64,000 nt of DNA. It comes from Belliella baltica DSM 15883 (lineage in GTDB: Bacteria > Bacteroidota > Bacteroidia > Cytophagales > Cyclobacteriaceae). Location: positions 682,001-746,000 of the forward strand of contig NC_018010.1 in the NCBI RefSeq assembly GCF_000265405.1, in the 5' to 3' direction. Shown piece by piece: positions 34,962-42,525 of this stretch. A program made the position numbers and the translations under genes. Position 1 is the first letter of the stretch. Every line of letters starts with the position of its first letter. A model generated the notes under the pieces. That model searched no databases and was not told the origin of the DNA. It worked only from the letters and a program-made list of their open reading frames with translations.

Positions 34962-37025
34962 ATGTTTAAGCTCCCAAACCTAAATATCGGCAAAATAAAC
35001 CTTTTGGTTGCCATCATGACTTGGCTAGCCTTGCTTTTTGTTGATATCACAAGACTTTTTGGAAATTTAAATCAAATGGAATCAGGTATAGCTCCTGAAA
35101 TTTCCTACATTTTAGAAATTCTTTTCTTTATTGTTATTTATCTGTTTTCTAATTATTCCATACAGAAAAGTGAAAAGAATAATTTTATTGACCTCATTTG
35201 GCGCGGAGCTGCCACAGGGCTTGTTGCTACAAGTATATCGATAATAATTTCAATTTTCTATTATTTACTTGGAGAAAGCAGACTTGCTACAGATCCCTTG
35301 CTCCGAAATGTCTTCTATCATATTGATTTTGCATTCGTAACTTTATTCCTTGTATCCTGTACTTTACTTTGGAAGCATTTGATTTTATACCAAAGAACCA
35401 AGCGGGTAGTTCAACAATGGCAAGCTTTTGAAGTTGGGCTATTGATAAGTATGTTTTTCGTATTTTTCAACAGGAACACACTTGATTATAGTTTTCTTTT
35501 TGGTCTTGCTGTATTGGTCATTTTTGGGGCATCACTAGCTATTAATCTAAAATGGATTCCATATTTGACCTTCAAAGAAAAATGGAAATCGATTCTATTT
35601 TTAGTGCTAATTCAATTTTCAGCAGCTTATTTATTTATACAAGTATTAAGTTACAGTGAGGGAAACTCTGTTTATTTAAACCTGACTGATAATCTCTTTA
35701 TCTTGTCACTTTTCGCATTTGTATTTATTTATGCGATTTTTAGCTTTTTGGTTACACTCTTCAATTTACCAACATCTTCTGTTTTTGAGCAAAAGCTAAT
35801 CGAAGCAATCAATTTTCAACGTCTTAGCCAATCGATCAAACCTGGACAAAATGAAATTCAAGTTTTAGATATTTTGATGGATTCCTGTATGAGCGCTGCT
35901 TATGTAGATGCTGCATGGTTGGAATTGAAAGAAAGTAATGAAAAGAGAACTGTTATTCATCAACGTTATTTAGAAAATAGTGAACAGTCTTCACTTCAAA
36001 AACTGATTGAAAGTTCCAAACCTTTTTCTGAATTCAATTGGGACCAAAAACTTCAGGATAATAAAACTTATACAGGGAAAATCAACGATTTGAAATATAA
36101 GTCTGTCATGATGATTCCTTTGATTGTAAATAAAAAAACAATCGGAAGAATTTTTCTATTGAAAGAAGTTAAGGATGGATTTAACAAGGAAATGATCAAT
36201 ATCATTTCCACTTTTGTAGGCCAAGCATGTATTTCTGTAGAAAACCACAGACTACTCAATGAGGCTTTGAAAAATGAAAGATATAAGGAAGAATTATTGA
36301 TAGCTCAGAGAGTTCAGAGAAGTTTGCTGCCGTCTGAATTGCATCATGATGAAAGCTTCGAAATTCGTGGTTTTTCAGAAGCTGCGGATGAAGTTGGTGG
36401 GGATTATTTTGAAACTCAGATTTTAGGAGAAAATGAATTTGCAGTAATTATTGGGGACGTTTCAGGAAAAGGCACTTCTGCTGCTTTCAACATGTCTCAG
36501 ATGAAAGGAATATTTCACAGCTTGGTCCAGCTCAATCCAAGCCCGAGAGAGTTTCTAATCAAAGCAAATATCGCATTAAGTCATTGTTTGGAAAAAAATC
36601 ACTTTATCACTACTTCATATTTTATAATCAACACGAAGAAAAAAATTATTCGATATGCAAGAGCAGGACATTGCCCGACATTATTTTTTGATTCTGAAAA
36701 GAATGCATCAGAGTACTTAAGTGTTGATGGGATGGGGCTTGGCATTTTGCGAAATCATCTTTTTGAAAAGTATGTTCATGAAAAAGAAGTGAATTACAGG
36801 CCAAACGACATTTTAGTTTTATTTACAGATGGAATCGTCGAAGCTAAGAATGAAAGTGGTGAAGAGTTCGGCTACGAAAGGCTAAAAAACGTATTGACTG
36901 CTAATAACGAGCAAAGTGCTTCAGAGATTCAACAAAAATTAATCGATCAAGTTTATGAATTCATTGGGTCGAACACACTCCCCGATGATGATTATTCTCT
37001 ATTGGTTATCAAATTCAATTCATAA
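34962..37025 (+). CDS. Membrane PP2C-type serine phosphatase with GAF domain (RsbU/SpoIIE-like)
   Basis: About 687 residues. Eight or so membrane helices fill about 12-280, a GAF-like domain follows (about 300-440), and the SpoIIE-type PP2C phosphatase is at the C-terminus (about 455-690) with GGDYFE, GDVSGKGTSAAFNMSQMKG, ARAGHCP and LFTDGIVEAKN. It would dephosphorylate the STAS protein encoded 31 bases downstream and thereby start partner switching. An in-frame TTG lies at 34944, but ATG 34962 is better placed. Confidence 0.9.
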   Translation: MFKLPNLNIGKINLLVAIMTWLALLFVDITRLFGNLNQMESGIAPEISYILEILFFIVIYLFSNYSIQKSEKNNFIDLIWRGAATGLVATSISIIISIFYYLLGESRLATDPLLRNVFYHIDFAFVTLFLVSCTLLWKHLILYQRTKRVVQQWQAFEVGLLISMFFVFFNRNTLDYSFLFGLAVLVIFGASLAINLKWIPYLTFKEKWKSILFLVLIQFSAAYLFIQVLSYSEGNSVYLNLTDNLFILSLFAFVFIYAIFSFLVTLFNLPTSSVFEQKLIEAINFQRLSQSIKPGQNEIQVLDILMDSCMSAAYVDAAWLELKESNEKRTVIHQRYLENSEQSSLQKLIESSKPFSEFNWDQKLQDNKTYTGKINDLKYKSVMMIPLIVNKKTIGRIFLLKEVKDGFNKEMINIISTFVGQACISVENHRLLNEALKNERYKEELLIAQRVQRSLLPSELHHDESFEIRGFSEAADEVGGDYFETQILGENEFAVIIGDVSGKGTSAAFNMSQMKGIFHSLVQLNPSPREFLIKANIALSHCLEKNHFITTSYFIINTKKKIIRYARAGHCPTLFFDSEKNASEYLSVDGMGLGILRNHLFEKYVHEKEVNYRPNDILVLFTDGIVEAKNESGEEFGYERLKNVLTANNEQSASEIQQKLIDQVYEFIGSNTLPDDDYSLLVIKFNS

Positions 37026-37055
37026 CCACTTAGCCCTAAAAGCGTATATAAAAAC

Positions 37056-37394
37056 ATGTTAAAGATCGAAACAACGAAAGAGACTAATTACCATCTACTA
37101 CAATTGATAGGAGAGGTTGATGCTAGCAATTCGGTGGAACTAGATGAGGCCATTATTGACTTGATCGAGCAAGGTGCAAAAAACATCTTAATTGATGGCA
37201 CCCAACTTGACTACATATCTTCTGCTGGCTTGGGGGTATTTATGTCATACATTGAAGATTTTGAAGAAAAAAATATAGCCCTAATAATCTTTGGACTAAA
37301 CGAAAAAGTCTATCAAGTATTCAAAATCCTAGGTTTAGACCATCTCATAAATATCAAATCAAAAAAAGTCGAGGCGGTACAAGAAATAGAATGA
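37056..37394 (+). CDS. STAS-domain anti-anti-sigma factor (RsbV-like)
   Basis: A 112-residue single-STAS protein. The switch serine is S55 or S56 in LDYISSAGLGVF. When dephosphorylated by the upstream PP2C it should bind the HATPase kinase encoded next and free that kinase's target. Its stop codon overlaps the next start by four bases. Confidence 0.92.
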   Translation: MLKIETTKETNYHLLQLIGEVDASNSVELDEAIIDLIEQGAKNILIDGTQLDYISSAGLGVFMSYIEDFEEKNIALIIFGLNEKVYQVFKILGLDHLINIKSKKVEAVQEIE

Positions 37395-37807
37395 GGCACG
37401 AATTAAAACTATATTGTGACACTACTAGACTTGCTGATCTAAGAATTTTTTTGTCTGAGATCCTACAAAGTACTTCTCTAAGCGAAATTGAGCAACATCA
37501 AGTCACCTTAGCTGTGGATGAAGTGTGCGCGAACCTTATCATCCATTCTCATGGCTGCAATGTAGAAGAATTTATACAAATAGGAGTTGAAAAAGATGCC
37601 GGAATACTTAAAATTGAAATAAGAGATTCAGGAGAAGGTTTTAATATTACTGAATACAGAGAGCCAGAAATCACCCATGTCAAAAAAGCCAAAAGAAAAG
37701 GGGGATTAGGTATCATTTTGGTAAAAAAAATAATGGATAAAATCGAATTTGAGTCATCTGGTAAACAAAACACTTGCAGGTTGTTTAAGAATTTGAAATC
37801 CAAATAA
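37391..37807 (+). CDS. Anti-sigma-type serine kinase (RsbW-like HATPase)
   Basis: A 138-residue GHKL ATPase with the N box AVDEVCANLIIHS (D43, E44, N48) and G1 box IRDSGEGFN. These kinases phosphorylate the STAS antagonist and, in Gram-positives, sequester a sigma factor. No sigma-B-like gene lies nearby, so the output may be a different protein or unlinked. It is the third gene of the phosphatase-STAS-kinase module. Confidence 0.9.
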   Translation: MRHELKLYCDTTRLADLRIFLSEILQSTSLSEIEQHQVTLAVDEVCANLIIHSHGCNVEEFIQIGVEKDAGILKIEIRDSGEGFNITEYREPEITHVKKAKRKGGLGIILVKKIMDKIEFESSGKQNTCRLFKNLKSK

Positions 37808-37898
37808 TTGTTAATTATTTGCTCTTTATGCTTTCTAGCAAAAATATTCTTCATTTTAATTTGTAACATTGCAGTATCATTTTCAGCATGTCATCAAT

Positions 37899-39905
37899 AT
37901 GAAAATCAAATATTTCTCAATTACTCTCTTGATTCTTGTCTACTCTTGTAGTCCAAAAACCACAGTGACTCAAGAGGAGAATCAGGCATCTTCACCTGTA
38001 TCTCTTTTGACCATTGGGAATGAAGAAGTTTTTGCTGATGAATTTTTACACATCTTATCAAAAAACAGGGGCTTTCAAAACAAAGAATCAAAGATCTCTG
38101 AATCAGAATTTGAGGAGACTTTTGATCTTTTTGTGAATTTCAAATTAAAGGTAAAAGAAGCCGAAAACGAGGGATTGGCAGAGGTAGATGAATTCCAAAA
38201 AGAATTTTCAATGTTTAAGGAAGATCTTATTCGACCTTTTCTTATCAAAAATTCACTTCAGGAAGGTGAGCTGATGAAAGCTTACAATAGAATGCAAGAA
38301 GTGGTAAAAGCCAGTCATATTCTCTTGCAATTCCCATCCAATGCAAATGAAGCGGATAGCATTGCCGTTTTTAGAATGGCCGAAAAACTAAAGTCAAGGT
38401 CTGAAGAAGGAGCTGATTTTAATGAATTGGCATTAGAATATTCGGATGACCCTTCTGCACTAGAAAACAAAGGAAGCTTGGGATACTTTACTGCACTTCA
38501 AATGGTACATCAATTTGAAGATGCGGCATATACTTTACAAACAGGACAAATTTCTGATCCAATTCTTACAGGCTACGGATATCATATCATCAAACTAGAA
38601 GATAGAAAGCCCAATCCTGGAGAAATTCGTGTTTCCCATATTTTAGTTCGTACGCCAGCAAATGATCCTGTATCTGAAGAGAGGGCCTTGCGAAAAGTTC
38701 AGGATATTTACACTGAATTACAAAAATCTGAGAGTGTTTGGGAAGATGTTTGTAAAATGTATTCAGAAGACATGGGTACTAAAAATACTGGAGGACTATT
38801 GCCATGGATCTCTATAGGCTCTGTAATCCCAGAATTTGAAAGAACAGCTTTCAACTTAGTTGAAATAGGAGAAATTTCTCCCCCTGTCAAAACCCCATAT
38901 GGTTACCATATTATCAGATTAGAAGAAAAAAAGCCTCTGGCCTCTTTTGAGGAAATGGAAGAAGTCATCAAATCCAAAACACTCAGAGATAGCAGATCCA
39001 CACTAATTCAATCTCAAGTAATCGCTATCCAGAAATCAAGATACTCTTTCGAAGAAAACGACAGCTTATTGGATACCTTGAGTGGAACTTTTAAAGTAAA
39101 CTCAAAGAATGATGCCTTTGAGTTGATTCAGAATAAACCATGGATAGATGAAATGATCGTCAAGATACGTGGAGAAGAGAGATCTGTTAGAGACTTGATG
39201 GACTTTATGAATAATTCCGATCAAATCGTCAGAATTGGAAATAGTGATTATTTTACATCATGGTATAATAAATTTGTCGAGGTAAGTCTAAACGAAGCAG
39301 AAGAACAAGATTTAGAAGCAAACAATAAAGAATATCAATTGATATTAAAAGAGTATCGAGACGGCATACTTCTTTTTTCGTTGATGAATCAAAAAGTTTG
39401 GCAAAAAGCACTTGAAGATAGTATTGGTCAGATAGAGTTCTACGAAAAAAATAAAGAAAAATATCAATGGCAAGAGCGAGTAGAAGCACTTATCATAAAG
39501 ATGGGGAAAGAAAATAAAACAGCAAATGTTAGAAAATTCCTAGCCGACAAAAAATATCAATCCAATCTTGAAACTAGACTAGATAACACTTTCCTCAATG
39601 ATGATCCCTTGGCATTTACAGTAGAAAACAACATCTTTGAGATGGACTCTCACCCCATACTTAGTCGAGCTATTCCAAACAAAGCCTTCCAAGAAGTGAG
39701 TTTAGAAGGAAAAACTTACTTTATCTTACTTGGCCGAATAATCCCTGCAGGACAAAAGAAATTTGAAGAAACTAGAGGAAAAGTAATTCAAGATTATCAA
39801 GAGTTTCTCGACAAGTCACTAATAAGTTCATTAAAAAACAATTATATCATCCGGGTAAACGAGGATGAAAAAAGAAGAATATACGATATTGTCACTAACA
39901 AATAA
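37899..39905 (+). CDS. Periplasmic lipoprotein chaperone with two PpiC domains (SurA-like)
   Basis: About 668 residues. MKIKYFSITLLILVYSC gives a lipobox YSC; the frame is open to 37869 but the internal Met fits better. An N-terminal chaperone-like region (about 40-130) precedes two parvulin domains, the first with KASHILLQFP...GSLGYF and GYGYHIIKLEDRKP, the second with RVSHILVRTP and PYGYHIIRLEEKKP. A long C-terminal helical part follows. It should act on outer-membrane protein precursors. The next gene starts 41 bases before its stop. Confidence 0.88.
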   Translation: MKIKYFSITLLILVYSCSPKTTVTQEENQASSPVSLLTIGNEEVFADEFLHILSKNRGFQNKESKISESEFEETFDLFVNFKLKVKEAENEGLAEVDEFQKEFSMFKEDLIRPFLIKNSLQEGELMKAYNRMQEVVKASHILLQFPSNANEADSIAVFRMAEKLKSRSEEGADFNELALEYSDDPSALENKGSLGYFTALQMVHQFEDAAYTLQTGQISDPILTGYGYHIIKLEDRKPNPGEIRVSHILVRTPANDPVSEERALRKVQDIYTELQKSESVWEDVCKMYSEDMGTKNTGGLLPWISIGSVIPEFERTAFNLVEIGEISPPVKTPYGYHIIRLEEKKPLASFEEMEEVIKSKTLRDSRSTLIQSQVIAIQKSRYSFEENDSLLDTLSGTFKVNSKNDAFELIQNKPWIDEMIVKIRGEERSVRDLMDFMNNSDQIVRIGNSDYFTSWYNKFVEVSLNEAEEQDLEANNKEYQLILKEYRDGILLFSLMNQKVWQKALEDSIGQIEFYEKNKEKYQWQERVEALIIKMGKENKTANVRKFLADKKYQSNLETRLDNTFLNDDPLAFTVENNIFEMDSHPILSRAIPNKAFQEVSLEGKTYFILLGRIIPAGQKKFEETRGKVIQDYQEFLDKSLISSLKNNYIIRVNEDEKRRIYDIVTNK

Positions 39906-40767
39906 GTTTTACCTCCCTATAATAGTCAGCCTCTTAATCAGTTCTTGTGATTTCTTCAAATTCAAATCCGAGAATGAAGATTTAGAAGAGAACCCAATTG
40001 TGGCTAGTGTAGGAAATCAGATGCTTCGTAAATCTGATATTGCTTTTCTTGTCACTTCGAATAGTAGCAAAGAAGACAGCACAAATCTCACAAATAGATA
40101 TGTGCAATCTTGGATAAAAAAACAGCTTATGATCCTCGAAGCGGGTAAAAACATGACCTTTGATGAAGCCGAACTGAATAGAAAATTATTAGATTATAAA
40201 TATGCTTTGATGGTATATGAATTTGAAAAATCTTATGTTACGTCAAATTCAGAAACTGAAATTAGTATAGCAGAAATCGCAGAGTACTATGAAAATAACA
40301 AAGAAAGCTTCAGTCTTAAAGAAATTATTGTGAGAACAAATTTCTTCAAGCTGGAAAAATCAAGTCCTCAAAACAGACCGCTTCGAAGATTATTGTCTAC
40401 AGATAATGATAAATCAGAAAGTAGCATTCGTCAAATCGCATTGGATCATGCTACAAATTATTATATGGAAGATTCTACTTGGGTGAGATTTGAAGATGTG
40501 ATTATCAATACCCCGCTTTCAAATAACAATAATAAAGTCGAGCTATTGCGAAATAATAAATTGATCACAGTAGATGATGAAGTCTATTCTTATTATTTTC
40601 AAATTTTGGACTACAAATTGCAGGATCAAATTCCTCCACTGGATTTTGTAAAAGAGGAAATTTACAAAATCCTCACTAATAAAAAGCGAGTAGCCTTGAT
40701 TGAACAATTACAAAAAGATATTTACAATAGAGCACTAGAAAATAATGAGTTCAAAATATATGATTAA
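39865..40767 (+). CDS. SurA-N-like lipoprotein without a parvulin domain
   Basis: A 300-residue lipoprotein (lipobox ISSC, Cys at about 28). The SurA N-like region has NPIVASVGNQMLRKSDIAFLV and helical elements up to about 140. I see none of the PpiC motifs (G-x-L-G, Y-G-x-H-I-I) that its two neighbours have. The start overlaps the upstream gene by 41 bases and the end overlaps the next by 23, so it is locked between two SurA-type genes. A holdase-only chaperone is plausible. Confidence 0.78.
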   Translation: MKKEEYTILSLTNKFYLPIIVSLLISSCDFFKFKSENEDLEENPIVASVGNQMLRKSDIAFLVTSNSSKEDSTNLTNRYVQSWIKKQLMILEAGKNMTFDEAELNRKLLDYKYALMVYEFEKSYVTSNSETEISIAEIAEYYENNKESFSLKEIIVRTNFFKLEKSSPQNRPLRRLLSTDNDKSESSIRQIALDHATNYYMEDSTWVRFEDVIINTPLSNNNNKVELLRNNKLITVDDEVYSYYFQILDYKLQDQIPPLDFVKEEIYKILTNKKRVALIEQLQKDIYNRALENNEFKIYD

Positions 40768-42139
40768 AGTGAAATACTTCTTCGTCTTAGCAGGTCTATT
40801 TTTGTATGCAAATACACTAAGTGCCCAAGAAGAAGAAACCAAACAAACCCAGCCGACAGGGCAAGTACTAGACAGGATTGTTGCAAAAGTAAACAACAAT
40901 ATCATTCTTGAATCTGATGTTCAGAAAACCTATCTGGAGGCCATAGCTAATTCTCAACAGGGATTTGAAGCACCTACGAGATGTGACATTTTTGAATCTT
41001 TACTTATCAATAAGCTTATGGTTGCTAAAGCTGAGATTGATTCAGTAATAGTGAGTGATGCCGAAGTGATGATTCAAGCAGATCAACGATTTGCAATGGT
41101 CATGCAGCAAATAGGTGGAGATGAAAACATGCTTGTTGAAGTATACGGCAAAACCTCAGAACAATTGAAAGCTGAGATTACTGATGCTCTAAAAGAGCAA
41201 ATGACTGTAGAACGTATGAAAGGGAAAATCACAGAAGGCATGGGGGTATCTCCAGCAGAAGTAAGAAGGTTTTTCACTTCAATTCCAAGGGATTCTCTAC
41301 CATTTTTCTCTGCTGAGGTTACTGTGGGTCAAATTGTAAAAAAACCATCTGTGAATGAAGCAAGAAAAAATGAAGTCGCTGCTTTTCTTTTGGATCTTAA
41401 AAAACAAATCGGTGAAGGAAAGTCGGACTTTGCTTCTTTAGCAGGTCAATATTCTCAAGATCCAGGATCTGCTGTACAAGGAGGTGAACTGGGATTCTAT
41501 AGAAGAGGAGAGTTAGCTCCTGAATATGAAGCAACATCCTTAGCTCTGAGACCAGGAGAAATATCAGATCCCGTAGAGACTATGTTTGGATTTCATATGA
41601 TCCAACTTTTAGAAAGAAGGGGCAATACTTTTAATACTAGACATATTTTGATCAAGCCCGAACCATCAGAAGAAGATATTGAAGACGCAGAAAGATACTT
41701 GGATAGTCTCAGGACTGTAATCTTAGATGGTAAAATAGAATTTGCAAAAGCTGCCAAAGAATATTCTGAAGACAGAAGTACTTCAGACAATGGCGGATAT
41801 TTCTCGGATCCAGGTTCTGGGTCTAACAAACTAACTTTAAGAACACTAGACGATCCTGTTTTATATTTCACTATTGATAGCATGAAAATAGGCTCTATTA
41901 CAAAACCTATGAAATTCGAAGATCCTAGAGAGGGAACAAAAGTGCGAATCCTATACTATGAAAATCGCTATCCTGCACATCGAGCAAATATGAATGACGA
42001 TTATGAAAAGCTAAAAGCCGCGACTCTTAGGAAAAAAGAAGATGAAATTTTAAGTAAATGGTTTATCACTGCCAAAGAAGACGTTTATATAGACATTGAC
42101 CCAGCTTATGATAGATGTAATGCTTTGGATGGCAAATAA
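40745..42139 (+). CDS. surA: SurA-like peptidyl-prolyl isomerase/chaperone
   Basis: A 464-residue periplasmic protein. A signal peptide ends in NTLSAQ (start at 40745 or at the Met at 40760). The SurA N domain (about 40-180) has LDRIVAKVNNNIILESDVQ, followed by two parvulin domains with GGELGFYRRGELAPEYE, FGFHMIQLLERR and NTRHILIKP, then NGGYFSDPGSG. SurA escorts barrel proteins to BAM. It is the third of three overlapping folding genes and ends at a terminator. Confidence 0.88.
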   Translation: MSSKYMIKVKYFFVLAGLFLYANTLSAQEEETKQTQPTGQVLDRIVAKVNNNIILESDVQKTYLEAIANSQQGFEAPTRCDIFESLLINKLMVAKAEIDSVIVSDAEVMIQADQRFAMVMQQIGGDENMLVEVYGKTSEQLKAEITDALKEQMTVERMKGKITEGMGVSPAEVRRFFTSIPRDSLPFFSAEVTVGQIVKKPSVNEARKNEVAAFLLDLKKQIGEGKSDFASLAGQYSQDPGSAVQGGELGFYRRGELAPEYEATSLALRPGEISDPVETMFGFHMIQLLERRGNTFNTRHILIKPEPSEEDIEDAERYLDSLRTVILDGKIEFAKAAKEYSEDRSTSDNGGYFSDPGSGSNKLTLRTLDDPVLYFTIDSMKIGSITKPMKFEDPREGTKVRILYYENRYPAHRANMNDDYEKLKAATLRKKEDEILSKWFITAKEDVYIDIDPAYDRCNALDGK

Positions 42140-42153
42140 GATTTATTTTATAC

Positions 42154-42191
42154 AAAAAAGCCTGTCAACTTTAAGATTGACAGGCTTTTTT
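42154..42191. terminator. Bidirectional terminator after the SurA gene cluster
   Basis: Perfect 15-base arms (42154-42168 and 42177-42191) around an 8-base loop with A6/T6 ends. It serves the plus-strand SurA genes and the convergent DUF4834 gene. Confidence 0.9.
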
Positions 42192-42208
42192 TATGAGTTA
42201 AGGTTAAT

Positions 42209-42490
42209 TTATTCCTTTATTTCTTCATAATCTACATAGTCACCACCTTTAATTTCTTTAGAGCGCTTTGCTTTGAAGTTTTCAGGGATATGATCTACAT
42301 GGACATTGCCATTTTTAGGAGTACTATTTCTGTTTTGAGATTGCTGTTGCTCTCTGGCTGCCTCATTTACCTGCTGGGCAAATTTAGCCAATTTGCTTCT
42401 CAGAAAGTACCTAATCAGCTGACCAAGCAGCCAGCCAATACCTAGAATAATTACTAATGCTTTTACCAATTTTATGAAATTTTTATTCAT
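42209..42490 (-). CDS. DUF4834-family small membrane protein
   Basis: A 93-residue protein: one membrane helix (about 7-29), then a charged, Gln-rich tail with the VDHIPENFKAKRSKEIKGGDYVDYEEIK ending that marks DUF4834. Function is unknown. It follows carB by 35 bases on the same strand. Confidence 0.8.
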   Translation of the reverse strand: MNKNFIKLVKALVIILGIGWLLGQLIRYFLRSKLAKFAQQVNEAAREQQQSQNRNSTPKNGNVHVDHIPENFKAKRSKEIKGGDYVDYEEIKE

Positions 42491-42525
42491 TTGGGAATTG
42501 GAGTTTTACCAATTCCCAAATTAAA

